Assembly: GCA_017620815.1 (NCBI GenBank)
Contig: JAGAUI010000019.1
Span: forward strand, 1 to 34,339
DNA length: 34,339 nucleotides
Direction: 5' to 3'
Source of the DNA: Flavobacteriales bacterium
GTDB lineage: Bacteria > Bacteroidota > Bacteroidia > Flavobacteriales > UBA1820
How positions within the stretch are numbered: the stretch's first letter is position 1; each line of letters starts with the position of its first letter. Below, piece after piece: positions 23,508 to 32,686 of this stretch. The notes under the pieces were generated by a model. It ran no database searches and was not told where the DNA came from. It saw only the letters and a program-made list of their open reading frames with translations. The position numbers and the translations under genes are program-made.

Positions 23508-24608
23508 TCAGTTGTCGTAGTGTTTTATATTTACTCTTGTAGTTTCAAATAATCTTTTTATACGGTCATTAAAAACCCGTGCCCTGTATAGTTCTGATGG
23601 TGAAAGAGGCAAGTCCCCACACAGCACTTTACCAAGGGGCAAGATAGTAAATTTTTCGGTATTTTCCATACTATCATTACCATGTCTTACCCAGTGTAAC
23701 ATATAATGGCTCCCCACTATCTTTACATCACCTCTCTTATCTCTTTCAAATGTCACATTTACAGCCATTCCACCCTGTGTAGATATGGTTCTCTGTCCCG
23801 AAAGATAATTCCCCAACGAATACATCACCACGTGTCTTATCTCTCCGTCTTTATCTCCTATCTCATAGATAGGCTGTACAACGTGAGGATGATGTCCCAT
23901 TATAATATCTACACCTTCTCTTATGAGCAGTCCAGCATATAATGTCTGGGAAGTAGAAGGTATGCTGTCATACTCCACTCCCCAATGCATAGAAGCAATG
24001 ATGACATCGGCACCTTTATCACGAGCTATGGCTATATCTTCTTTAATCCTTACACTATCTCTATAATTAACCACCACAGGTGCTGCACTAGGGATATTGG
24101 TAGCGTATGTGTATGATAGAAAAGCAAATTTTATGCCCTTTTCCTCTATCATCATCACACGATTTTTTTCATACTCCAGCGTATCCTTCCAAGCTCCCGT
24201 ATGTACCACACCTGCACTATCCAGTATGTCTATTGTCTGTCTTACACCCTTGCCATAGTGGTCATAGATATGATTATTGGCAGTGAGGAAAACATCTACA
24301 CCTGCATCAATAGCAGCATCCAGATATGCCACAGGAGCCTTAAAACGAGGATAACCCATATATGTAGAATATCCTATAGTCGTTTCAAGATTTCCTACTG
24401 TGATATCGGCACTAGAGATATAATCTTTCACATACCTCCACGATGGGCGGAAATCATACTCATCATCAATGACTCGTGCTGCTTCCATCTGTGAGGAATG
24501 TTGCATCATATCTCCTATGAAAAGCACATCTACACGGGTATTTTTCTGGGCGTGGGCGTAGCCCACGCCCAGAAAAAATACCGCCAATAGTATATGCAAT
24601 CTTCTCAT
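23508..24608 (-). CDS. CapA-family (PGA_cap) metallophosphatase-like secreted protein
   Basis: 366 aa. Signal peptide 1-20 (AHA before QKN). Then LFIGDMMQH, VGNLETTIG, ANNHIYDHYGKGV and MGHHPHVVQP, the metal-binding motifs of the calcineurin-like CapA fold. CapA proteins occur in poly-gamma-glutamate capsule loci, but most members outside such loci have no known substrate, and capB/capC are absent here. The signal-peptide codons 11-23 contain a perfect 17-bp inverted repeat (24541-24577). Confidence 0.88.
   Translation of the reverse strand: MRRLHILLAVFFLGVGYAHAQKNTRVDVLFIGDMMQHSSQMEAARVIDDEYDFRPSWRYVKDYISSADITVGNLETTIGYSTYMGYPRFKAPVAYLDAAIDAGVDVFLTANNHIYDHYGKGVRQTIDILDSAGVVHTGAWKDTLEYEKNRVMMIEEKGIKFAFLSYTYATNIPSAAPVVVNYRDSVRIKEDIAIARDKGADVIIASMHWGVEYDSIPSTSQTLYAGLLIREGVDIIMGHHPHVVQPIYEIGDKDGEIRHVVMYSLGNYLSGQRTISTQGGMAVNVTFERDKRGDVKIVGSHYMLHWVRHGNDSMENTEKFTILPLGKVLCGDLPLSPSELYRARVFNDRIKRLFETTRVNIKHYDN
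24541..24577. repeat. 17-bp perfect inverted repeat inside the CapA signal-peptide codons
   Basis: TTTTTCTGGGCGTGGGC (24541-24557), loop GTA, GCCCACGCCCAGAAAAA (24561-24577). T tract first and A tract last on both strands, opposite to the terminators in this window, so it is not an intrinsic terminator. Starts 31 nt after the first base of the start codon. Confidence 0.85.
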
Positions 24609-24628
24609 AGCTCACATGCCTATGATTA

Positions 24629-25720
24629 TTATACGTTAAAGCGGAAGTGCATTATATCACCATCTGCCACTACATATTCTTTACCCTCTACACGCATCTT
24701 ACCAGCCTCACGCACTTTTACTTCGCTACCATAATTTATGTAGTCTTCATAAGATATGACTTCGGCACGTATAAAACCTTTTTCAAAATCTGTGTGTATC
24801 ACACCTGCTGCTTGAGGAGCTTTGGCACCTACCGGTATAGTCCACGCACGCACCTCTTTCTCGCCTGCAGTAAAATATGTCTGAAGGCTCAATAGTTTAT
24901 ATGCACTGCGTATAAGGCGTGATACTCCCGGTTCTGTAAGACCTATCTCGTCTAGGAACATCTTACGTTCTTCATATGTATCTAGTTCTGTAATATCGGC
25001 TTCGGTGGCAGCTGCTAGGACTAGAACTTCGGCATTTTCATCACGTACAGCCTCACGCACAGCATCCACATAAGCATTTCCCGTTACTGCCGATGATTCA
25101 TCTACGTTACATACATAGAGTATAGGTTTGGCTGTAAGGAGCTGCAACTGACGCAATATCTCACTTTCATCTTCATTCATTTCAACCGTACGAGCTGGAC
25201 GGAACTCCTCTAGAGATGCTTTTACCCTGTCTAGAAGGTCGGCTACAGCGGCAGCCTCACGATTACCTACCTTGGCAGCTTTGCGTTCTTTTTCCAGACG
25301 TTTTTCCACCGTTTCTAGGTCTTTGAGGCACAGCTCCATATCTATCGTTTCTTTATCCCGCACAGGGTTTACGCTACCTTCTACGTGAGTGATATTGTCA
25401 TTATCAAAACAACGTAAAACGTGTATTATGGCATTTGTTTCGCGTATATTTCCCAAGAATTGGTTTCCAAGTCCTTCACCTTTGGATGCTCCACGCACCA
25501 ATCCTGCTATATCCACTATATCTACCGTAGCTGGTTGTACTCGTTGTGGGTTTACTAGTTCGGCTAGACGTTCTAGACGTTCATCGGGTACGTTTACCAC
25601 TCCCACGTTTGGTTCTATGGTACAGAACGGGAAATTGGCAGATTGAGCCTTGGCGTTTGACAAGCAATTAAAAAGTGTGGATTTACCTACGTTTGGTAGG
25701 CCTACTATACCGCATTTCAT
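24629..25720 (-). CDS. ychF: Ribosome-associated ATPase YchF/OLA1
   Basis: 363 aa. G1 GLPNVGKST at 7-15, G3 [20 protein letters not shown], and NVDE in place of NKxD, the change that makes YchF prefer ATP over GTP. The C-terminal TGS domain begins about residue 280 ([17 protein letters not shown]). Binds ribosomes and is linked to stress responses and translation fidelity. 38 nt after mlaF. Confidence 0.97.
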   Translation of the reverse strand: MKCGIVGLPNVGKSTLFNCLSNAKAQSANFPFCTIEPNVGVVNVPDERLERLAELVNPQRVQPATVDIVDIAGLVRGASKGEGLGNQFLGNIRETNAIIHVLRCFDNDNITHVEGSVNPVRDKETIDMELCLKDLETVEKRLEKERKAAKVGNREAAAVADLLDRVKASLEEFRPARTVEMNEDESEILRQLQLLTAKPILYVCNVDESSAVTGNAYVDAVREAVRDENAEVLVLAAATEADITELDTYEERKMFLDEIGLTEPGVSRLIRSAYKLLSLQTYFTAGEKEVRAWTIPVGAKAPQAAGVIHTDFEKGFIRAEVISYEDYINYGSEVKVREAGKMRVEGKEYVVADGDIMHFRFNV

Positions 25721-25758
25721 CTCTTGTAAGTGTAAATATGTTTTATGTTATACTTTTT

Positions 25759-26520
25759 TTATTTTCTCAGTTTACTATCTTTCAAAGCCTTGAGTATAGG
25801 TGACGAATACACAAAATCAACTATATCGGCAGTCTGTGCTTCTAGGATTTCAGAAGACGTCCCTTCCCAAGCCTTACGTCCATTTTTCAAAAATATGATT
25901 TTTTCTCCTATCTCCATCACAGAATTCATATCGTGAGTATTTATGATGGTAGTAATACCGTATTCGTGAGTGATTTCACTTATGAGTTGGTCTATGACGA
26001 TAGATGTCTTTGGGTCTAGGCCAGAATTGGGTTCATCACAGAAGAGGTATTTGGGGTTCATAATGATACCACGAGCTATGGCTACACGTTTTTTCATACC
26101 ACCCGAAAGTTCGGCAGGAGTCTTGCGTTGTACATCGGGGAGGTTCACACGTCGTAACGCCCAATCCACTCTATCCCTCATCTCGCTACGTCCCATAGAT
26201 GAAAACATCATAAGAGGAAACATCACGTTCTCCTCCACATCCATAGAGTCAAAAAGTGCCCCACCCTGAAACACCATACCTATCTCGTGTCTCAAGACGT
26301 TTTTTTCTTCTTCGTTCATATCGTTATATGAGGCACCTCCATAGAGTATATTACCCTTGTCTGGGTGGATAAGTCCCGTAAGGCTTTTAAGGAAAACCGT
26401 TTTACCCGCACCACTCTGCCCTATGATAAGGTTTGTCTTACCAGCATCAAATGTAGCCGATATATCTTTAAGAACCTCTTTACCGTCAAATGATTTACAT
26501 ATATTAAGAGCCTGTAACAT
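25759..26520 (-). CDS. mlaF: MlaF-like ABC transporter ATPase (lipid transport)
   Basis: 253 aa. Walker A GQSGAGKT, signature LSGGMKKRVAIARG and Walker B YLFCDEPNSGLDP, with the Met-Lys-Lys after SGG typical of the Mkl/MlaF/Ttg2A subfamily. Powers phospholipid transport across the envelope with the permease encoded one base upstream. The substrate-binding MCE protein (MlaD) is not next to it in the window; the next gene is ychF. Confidence 0.92.
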   Translation of the reverse strand: MLQALNICKSFDGKEVLKDISATFDAGKTNLIIGQSGAGKTVFLKSLTGLIHPDKGNILYGGASYNDMNEEEKNVLRHEIGMVFQGGALFDSMDVEENVMFPLMMFSSMGRSEMRDRVDWALRRVNLPDVQRKTPAELSGGMKKRVAIARGIIMNPKYLFCDEPNSGLDPKTSIVIDQLISEITHEYGITTIINTHDMNSVMEIGEKIIFLKNGRKAWEGTSSEILEAQTADIVDFVYSSPILKALKDSKLRK

Positions 26521-26521
26521 A

Positions 26522-27283
26522 CTATCCTAAAAGTGTTTGAGTGAGTACATAGTTAAGTATAATGATAATGGTAGAGCTGCATACCACAGCATTGGTAGAG
26601 GCTTTACCCACATCCAATGCTCCGCCGTTTATATAGTATCCGAAATATGCAGGTATGGTCACCAGTACAAATGCAAATACTTCAGATTTTATCATGGCAT
26701 ACGTTACATAAAACGTATCAAACGGCATTCGTAATCCATATATAAATTCTGCCGAAGTACACGTACCCGATGTTATTGCCGCTACCCATCCTCCAAATAT
26801 AGCCGTAACGATAGATGTCATTATAAGTATAGGCATAAATGAAAGCATAGCAGCTATTTTGGGAAGAAGGAGGTAATTGGCAGAATTGACACCCATCACA
26901 TCCAGTGCCTCTATCTGTTCGGTAACACGCATAGTACCTATACTGGATGCCACAAACGAACCTATCTTACCACATAATATAATGGCTATAATGGTAGGAG
27001 AAAATTCCAACACCACCGTCTCACGTGTAGCATAGGCGGTGTAGTATTTTGGGATAATGGCACTACCATCCAGATTAAGAGCCATCTGCAAGGCTACTAC
27101 TGCTCCCACAAAAAAAGATAGGAACGTTACTATACCCATAGAATTAAATCCTAAATCATCTATCTCTTGCATGTATAACTTCCAGAATACCCTCCAGCTC
27201 TGCGGACGAGTAAATGCTCTGCGTAACAGGATAAAATATCTACCTGCCTTGATAAAAAACTTAACTACAAATTCTGGTAACAT
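26522..27283 (-). CDS. mlaE: MlaE-like ABC transporter permease
   Basis: 253 aa, about five to six hydrophobic segments, an amphipathic N-terminal segment (RAFTRPQSWRVFWKLYMQEI), GxxxV..QMAL, and the conserved RVTEQIEALDVMGVN motif of MlaE/YrbE permeases. Partner of the ATPase gene starting 1 nt after its stop; MlaE dimers form the inner-membrane core of the Mla lipid transporter. Confidence 0.92.
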   Translation of the reverse strand: MLPEFVVKFFIKAGRYFILLRRAFTRPQSWRVFWKLYMQEIDDLGFNSMGIVTFLSFFVGAVVALQMALNLDGSAIIPKYYTAYATRETVVLEFSPTIIAIILCGKIGSFVASSIGTMRVTEQIEALDVMGVNSANYLLLPKIAAMLSFMPILIMTSIVTAIFGGWVAAITSGTCTSAEFIYGLRMPFDTFYVTYAMIKSEVFAFVLVTIPAYFGYYINGGALDVGKASTNAVVCSSTIIIILNYVLTQTLLG

Positions 27284-27317
27284 ATCTACTTAATGTATAT
27301 TCTTATATTTTTTATGC

Positions 27318-28547
27318 TTATTGCTTTTTCATAAGAGCCATATAAAATCCATCATATCCATCTACGCTAGCATAGATAGAATGCTGTTCTATAAGGGAGA
27401 AATCACTGTTTTCCTTTAAGAAACGCTCCACTTGCAGGTGATTTTCTCTAGGCAGGATAGAACATGTAGCATACACCATTCTACCACCAGACTTAAGGAT
27501 TTTACTATATGTGGATAGTATATGATATTGTGTAGCGGTTATCTCGTCTAGAAATTCTGGGCGTAATTTCCATTTGGCATCGGGATTACGCCGCAATATG
27601 CCCATACCGCTGCATGGTACGTCTAGCAATAGACAGTCTGCTGTTCCGGCCATACGTTTGATAGTCTTGCTACTCTCTATCACGCGAGTAGAGACATTTG
27701 ATATACCTGCTCGGCGTGCTCTTCTTTTTAATTCTTCCAGTTTGTGAGGATAGATATCCATCGCTATGATAGAGCCTTTGTTCTCCATAAGAGATGATAG
27801 ATGCAGAGTCTTTCCTCCTGCTCCCGCACAAGCATCCACTACTCTCATTCCAGCCTGTGGAGACAGAAGAGCTGCCACACGTTGGGAGGAAGCGTCCTGC
27901 ACTTCAAACGCTCCACTGCGGAAAGCATCTGTATCCCATACGTTTTTACGTTCTTCCATCTCTAGAGCATAGGGCAATCCCTCTACTTCTCTGGTTCTTA
28001 CCCCCTCTTTTTCCAAAGCCTCCTTGAGAGCCTCTCTAGTAGTTTTAAGAGCATTGGCACGGATGATTACCTGTGCCTGACGGTTAAGAGCCTCTATTTC
28101 CTTATCCCACACATTAGGCAGTTCGCGTGCTCCTATCTCGTCCATCCAGTCTGGTATGCTCTCTCTTATAGCTCTTATGTGTTTTACCTCTTCATATTTC
28201 TTTTCTACATAAGACACATCTATATCTTCAAATTCACTCCACGGTGGCAGGCTTCCTCCTTCTCTTAAAATATACACCCCCATCATACGCCATATATCTT
28301 CCATAGATGAAATGCTAGTGATATCACATAGAACCTCCAGCAGACGGCGATAACGCACTATTCCATAGACTGTTTCGGCTATAAAGGCACGGTCTCCACT
28401 ACCACGACGGCGGTCGGCTTTAAGGGTACGTTCTATGACCTTATCAGCATAGCCCCTTTCGGCAAATATCTCCCAGAGAGCATTTACTACAGCTTCGCTT
28501 TGATTGCGATATATACGTCTTATGTTCTTATTCTCTATCCTAGACAC
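27318..28547 (-). CDS. RsmB/NOP-family rRNA (cytosine-C5) methyltransferase
   Basis: 409 aa. An N-terminal NusB/RsmB-like helical region (1-about 140), then a Rossmann methyltransferase with SAM site VVDACAGAGGKTLHLSS, the two catalytic Cys motifs LLDVPCSGMG and VYATCSILPREN, and an NxDxKW motif. Likely methylates C967 or an equivalent cytosine of 16S rRNA, although other NOP members modify other sites. 26 nt after ndk. Confidence 0.9.
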   Translation of the reverse strand: MSRIENKNIRRIYRNQSEAVVNALWEIFAERGYADKVIERTLKADRRRGSGDRAFIAETVYGIVRYRRLLEVLCDITSISSMEDIWRMMGVYILREGGSLPPWSEFEDIDVSYVEKKYEEVKHIRAIRESIPDWMDEIGARELPNVWDKEIEALNRQAQVIIRANALKTTREALKEALEKEGVRTREVEGLPYALEMEERKNVWDTDAFRSGAFEVQDASSQRVAALLSPQAGMRVVDACAGAGGKTLHLSSLMENKGSIIAMDIYPHKLEELKRRARRAGISNVSTRVIESSKTIKRMAGTADCLLLDVPCSGMGILRRNPDAKWKLRPEFLDEITATQYHILSTYSKILKSGGRMVYATCSILPRENHLQVERFLKENSDFSLIEQHSIYASVDGYDGFYMALMKKQ

Positions 28548-28573
28548 TTCTATACTCTATATTTACTTTCTGT

Positions 28574-28996
28574 TTATATCATTTCGCTATCAGAAAAAAA
28601 GAAACTGCACTCACGCTGTGATGAAACAATAGAATCAGACGCATGGACTGCATTCTGTGTTACATCTTTTCCATACAATGCTCGCAATGTTCCACTTTCT
28701 GCACGTTGAGGGGATGTATGCCCTACCAATCTTCTATAATCCTCCACGGCATCTTCCTTTTCAAGTACAGCTACCACCACTGGTGATGCCGTCATATAGC
28801 CTATAAGTTCATGATAGAACGGTTTATGTATGTGTTCTACATAGAAACATTCGGCTTGACGGGTGGATAGTTGCATCATTTTAAGAGCTACTATCTTAAA
28901 TCCAGCACATTCTATTTTTTCCAATATAGCCCCTGTGTGGGCATTGCGTACAGCATCGGGTTTGATGATGGTGAGTGTACGTTCCATGTGTGCCAT
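28574..28996 (-). CDS. ndk: Nucleoside diphosphate kinase
   Basis: 140 aa, or 137 from the Met at codon 4, which aligns with the usual family start (MERTLTIIKPDAV). Catalytic His in NAVHASDS, with the TSPQRAESGTLRALYG loop. Equilibrates nucleoside tri- and diphosphates by phospho-His transfer. The C-terminus SFFFSDSEMI is a little shorter and more acidic than in E. coli. 45 nt after lnt. Confidence 0.96.
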   Translation of the reverse strand: MAHMERTLTIIKPDAVRNAHTGAILEKIECAGFKIVALKMMQLSTRQAECFYVEHIHKPFYHELIGYMTASPVVVAVLEKEDAVEDYRRLVGHTSPQRAESGTLRALYGKDVTQNAVHASDSIVSSQRECSFFFSDSEMI

Positions 28997-29041
28997 AGGT
29001 TTATCTATTTATAATCCTGCTTTTGCCTCCCAATATAGCTA

Positions 29042-30637
29042 TTATTTTCTCTTCCTAGATGGTATTAAGGAAATAATGAACCAAAATAAGGCAATATATG
29101 GCATAGGTCGTGCTATATAATCCCCATAACGCACATAAAACGTTTCAGGAGCATTTACTATGTTTATCTTTCCTACCAATGCTTTTCTAGAGTTATAGTA
29201 TTGTGAGGCGGTGATATCACCTTTTGCATCTATAAAGGCAGAAATACCTGTATTGGCACTGCGAATGATAGGCGTACGAGTCTCTATAGCTCGCAAACGA
29301 GCAAATGATAGATGCTGACGATGACCTTCGGTATCTCCCCACCATGCGTCATTTGTGATTATACATATCACATTGGCACCGTTTTTTATGTACCCGTTTA
29401 CAAACTCTCCAAATACACTTTCATAACATATAACAGGTGCTATGCGTAAACTATCATCGTGTGAAGAGAAGACTTCTCTTTCCTCTTGTGTAACCACAGA
29501 ACCCACCATACCTCCGAAATCCATCACCGTATTGCCTAGCAGAGGTTCCATTATATTGCGATATGGGAAGGACTCTACACCTGGGACAAGTTTGGATTTC
29601 TGGTATAGTTCATAAGATGAAGGCGTTACCTGCACAGCCACATTATAAAGGTCGTACCACATCCCCCTTCCCGAACGATGAGCTGTAGGAGTAGGACACT
29701 GCTCGCTGAAATATCTTTTAAGGTATGACGCACCAGTTACTATGGTAAGACTATCGTGCTTTACAGCATAATCTTTAAGACGTTCATACACAGGAAAATC
29801 ATATGGGCGTGTAAAATCTTTGTAGTCTGGAAGGAAGGTCTCTGGAGCAACCACTAGTCGTGTGGAAGGTAGTATGACACTATCGGCCATATCTATTATG
29901 AGGTCTGCTGCTGCATCGTCATTCATAGAGTATTTTTCCTCATATGGGTCTATGTTTGGTTGGAGGGCAATGGCTTCCATACTATATGATGTAGAAGGCA
30001 CCATAGACCCTATTGCCAGCGATACAATCATAGGCAGTAATATCACCCCAAGAGGAGCAGCACACTTTTTATACAATTTTTCTCCTCTTACACCTTTGTC
30101 ATATTCTACCCATACATAAAATACAAGTGCTCCCGATAACAATATCCATAAACTACCCCCCAATGTTCCTGTGTATTCATACCACTGGATAAGTGATGGA
30201 TAATTGGCAAAGGCATTACCTAAATTTAGCCACGGCCAAGCGAGTTCCCACTCTAGATGCATCTTTTCAAACGAAAGCCATAGTGCTATCCAGAATATCA
30301 CACCCACTACATATCCTTTCCTTCTAGATACAAAGTATGAGAGGAGCATTATAAGCGTCATAGCCACCGTATTAAATCCAAAGGCTATGAAAAATCCGCC
30401 CCAAGTAGCATTTACCAGCCACCAAGTAGCCATAGCATTCCACATAGAGAAAAACAAAAGACACATAGCCCCTGCTAGCAGGTATGAGTGGCGATAATTA
30501 TCCTTATGTAGTTTATACATAGTGAACCACAGTGGAGCAAATGCCACAAATGTAAAAAATGGTGTACTCCACGATATCCAGCCAAGTGCCATCGCAAGTC
30601 CAGCTATAGTAGCATATACTATAAATGTTCCTATCAT
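29042..30637 (-). CDS. lnt: Apolipoprotein N-acyltransferase
   Basis: 531 aa. About seven N-terminal membrane helices (to about 215), then a periplasmic nitrilase-fold domain with catalytic Glu (VVAPETFLP), Lys (YQKSKLVPGVESFP) and Cys (PVICYESVFGEF), then a final helix with a basic end. Adds the third acyl chain to lipoproteins in the inner membrane, consistent with the several lipobox proteins encoded in this window. Starts 5 nt after the O-methyltransferase stop. Confidence 0.95.
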   Translation of the reverse strand: MIGTFIVYATIAGLAMALGWISWSTPFFTFVAFAPLWFTMYKLHKDNYRHSYLLAGAMCLLFFSMWNAMATWWLVNATWGGFFIAFGFNTVAMTLIMLLSYFVSRRKGYVVGVIFWIALWLSFEKMHLEWELAWPWLNLGNAFANYPSLIQWYEYTGTLGGSLWILLSGALVFYVWVEYDKGVRGEKLYKKCAAPLGVILLPMIVSLAIGSMVPSTSYSMEAIALQPNIDPYEEKYSMNDDAAADLIIDMADSVILPSTRLVVAPETFLPDYKDFTRPYDFPVYERLKDYAVKHDSLTIVTGASYLKRYFSEQCPTPTAHRSGRGMWYDLYNVAVQVTPSSYELYQKSKLVPGVESFPYRNIMEPLLGNTVMDFGGMVGSVVTQEEREVFSSHDDSLRIAPVICYESVFGEFVNGYIKNGANVICIITNDAWWGDTEGHRQHLSFARLRAIETRTPIIRSANTGISAFIDAKGDITASQYYNSRKALVGKINIVNAPETFYVRYGDYIARPMPYIALFWFIISLIPSRKRK

Positions 30638-30642
30638 ATTTT

Positions 30643-31293
30643 TTATTTTTTACGAGAAATAGTAAGTCCATCACGCACTGGTAGAAGTACCGTCTCCAGT
30701 TCCTCATGATGAGCCAATATATCATTATACTTCATTATCACAGCCGTATCGCGGTCACGTGGGTCTAGAATCTCTACTACTTTGCCGCTCCATAGCACAT
30801 TGTCTGAAAGCAGGATTCCGTCTTTGGAGAGACGAGGTAATAAGAGGTCTAAATAATTAACATAATTTTTTTTATCGGCATCTAGAAATATGAGGTCAAA
30901 ATCTCCTTCAAGAGTAGGTATCACTTCCATAGCATCCCCCACTATCATCTTTATTTTTCCAGCATACTCACTACGATTAAAAAAAGACACTGCTAGGTCT
31001 TCCAGTTCTTCGTTGCGGTCTATGGTTATAAGTTCGCCACTTTCTGCCAGACCTTCTGCTAGACACAGTGCCGAATACCCTGTAAACGTTCCCAATTCCA
31101 GCACTCTTTTTGGACGCAATAGATGTGATATCATAGATAGAATACGCCCCTGAAATGCATCTGATATCATACGAGGATTGGGTAGTCGCAACCAAGTAGT
31201 ACGCACAAGTTCTTCCAGCAATTCTCCTTGTGGAGAACTGTGTGATGTAGCGTATTCTTCTAGCTTACTATATTGGTTATCAGAAAAATGCAT
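30643..31293 (-). CDS. SAM-dependent O-methyltransferase (COMT/CCoAOMT-like)
   Basis: 216 aa. LELGTFTGYSALCLAEGL binds SAM; DLIFLDADKKNYVNYLDLLLP and LLSDNVLWSGKV are metal and catalytic-site motifs of the catechol/caffeoyl-CoA O-methyltransferase family. The bacterial substrate is unknown. Between the M16 peptidase gene (18 nt upstream) and lnt (5 nt downstream). Confidence 0.9.
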   Translation of the reverse strand: MHFSDNQYSKLEEYATSHSSPQGELLEELVRTTWLRLPNPRMISDAFQGRILSMISHLLRPKRVLELGTFTGYSALCLAEGLAESGELITIDRNEELEDLAVSFFNRSEYAGKIKMIVGDAMEVIPTLEGDFDLIFLDADKKNYVNYLDLLLPRLSKDGILLSDNVLWSGKVVEILDPRDRDTAVIMKYNDILAHHEELETVLLPVRDGLTISRKK

Positions 31294-31311
31294 ACTTTTT
31301 CTTTCTTTTTA

Positions 31312-32589
31312 TCATATTTTATCACTCTTAAATGTGAGCATAGTTATCTTATCCTTTTCATAGACATCTCTAGCTACACGCATGATGTCTTCTGGCGTGA
31401 TTCTCTCCAATTTTTTACGCAGCTCTTCATAACTATCACAACGTCCATTTCTCATATATGAACGTCCCAATGCGATGAGTTGATTGAGTTCATTTTCAGA
31501 TGCTATTGCCATCTGTCCCATAAGCTGACGGCGAGCCTTTGAGAGTGTGCGTTCACTTACCGGTATAGTACACAATCCTTTAAGTATCTCATATGTAAGG
31601 TGCAATGCTTTCTCATAGGAATCTTCTTCGGTGGCGATGTAGATACCTGCAGTACCAGCATCGTTATATGCTGTGTAAAAAGACTCTACACTATAGACCA
31701 GTGCATGACGCTCTCTCAATGACATATTGAGCAAAGATGTCATAGAAGGCCCTCCCAACATATTGTTAAGCAGCACAAGTGTCGTATAATCCATACTATC
31801 ACTATATGGATATGCTCTTGATAAAAGCATGATGTGGCGTTGGTGGGTGTCCATCACGCGTTCTATTTGGACAGCAGGAACGGGGGCTGGAGTGAGTCTT
31901 TCTCTACTAGGTCTTTTTTTACATATATATTCCATATATGGAGCCAATCTCTTCTCTATCACCCCACATACTTTGGCAGTAGAGTAATTTCCACTCACAC
32001 ATACTATCATATCATCTAGTGAGAAATTTCTATCCCAGAACTTCAATATATCTTCACGAGTAAATGTCGTTATTGAAGAGGCTGTACCTAGAATGGTACG
32101 TCCTAGAGGTGATGAAGGATATAGCAGTTCTTCTGCCTGTTCATATATAAGTTCATCTGGGGCTTCGCGGTAGGCGTTTATTTCGTCTATTATGACACCT
32201 TTTTCCTTTTCTAGTTCTTTATCAGGATACACAGAATCAAATGCTATACTAGCAAATAACTCCACTGCCCTATCCAGATATTCGGTCATAAATGAAGAAT
32301 GTAGGCATATGTTTTCTTTGGTAGTAAAGGCATTTATTTCACCCCCTACACTCTCCATACGTGATAGCACACGGGAAGAAGACCTCTTACTGGTCCCCTT
32401 AAATAAACAATGCTCTATAAAATGAGCCATACCGTGTTCATTGGGCAGTTCATCACGGGACCCCATCCCAAAAAGAAATGCTACGTGAGTGATATTGGCA
32501 TCGGTTTTACGATGCAATACCTTTACTCCGCTATCCAGTACGAGATAGTGTGTACGGCTCTCTTTTATGTTTTTGGCAGTTTTATCCAT
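31312..32589 (-). CDS. M16 family zinc metallopeptidase
   Basis: 425 aa from the ATG at 32589. The inverted zinc motif HFIEH (56-60) and the second acidic motif KGVIIDEINAYREAPDE identify an active pitrilysin/MPP-like subunit; one M16 N-half and one inactive C-half. Soluble, no signal peptide. An ATG at 32637 would add 16 residues, but the promoter (-33 TTTG at 32624-32627, -7 TACCTTTG at 32597-32604) lies in that extension and would start the mRNA at about the ATG of 32589, so I choose 32589, with an almost leaderless transcript. First gene of the long minus-strand run. Confidence 0.9.
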   Translation of the reverse strand: MDKTAKNIKESRTHYLVLDSGVKVLHRKTDANITHVAFLFGMGSRDELPNEHGMAHFIEHCLFKGTSKRSSSRVLSRMESVGGEINAFTTKENICLHSSFMTEYLDRAVELFASIAFDSVYPDKELEKEKGVIIDEINAYREAPDELIYEQAEELLYPSSPLGRTILGTASSITTFTREDILKFWDRNFSLDDMIVCVSGNYSTAKVCGVIEKRLAPYMEYICKKRPSRERLTPAPVPAVQIERVMDTHQRHIMLLSRAYPYSDSMDYTTLVLLNNMLGGPSMTSLLNMSLRERHALVYSVESFYTAYNDAGTAGIYIATEEDSYEKALHLTYEILKGLCTIPVSERTLSKARRQLMGQMAIASENELNQLIALGRSYMRNGRCDSYEELRKKLERITPEDIMRVARDVYEKDKITMLTFKSDKI

Positions 32590-32596
32590 AATCCTA

Positions 32597-32627
32597 CAAA
32601 GGTACGACTTAATGAGCTTTTGCCAAA
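32597..32627 (-). promoter_or_regulatory. Full Bacteroides-type promoter for the M16-to-NtrC run
   Basis: Minus strand: TTTG (32627-32624), 19-nt spacer, TACCTTTG (32604-32597). Both boxes and the spacing match the Bacteroides -33/-7 consensus. One of the best promoters in the window and the only clear one for the genes from 32589 down to 20829. Confidence 0.7.
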
Positions 32628-32639
32628 ATTTATACATAC

Positions 32640-32672
32640 AAAAATCCCGCAGACGCAGTCTGCGGGATTTTT
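32640..32672 (-). terminator. Terminator after the META-domain lipoprotein gene
   Basis: AAAAATCCCGCAGAC (32640-32654), loop GCA, GTCTGCGGGATTTTT (32658-32672): 15-bp perfect stem with tracts on both sides. It separates the META gene from the promoter of the M16 gene. Confidence 0.9.
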
Positions 32673-32686
32673 CACCGTCATTTCTA

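Noticed and set aside
24541-24577. Intragenic intrinsic terminator in the CapA-like gene
   Set aside because: On both strands the A tract, not a U tract, follows the hairpin.
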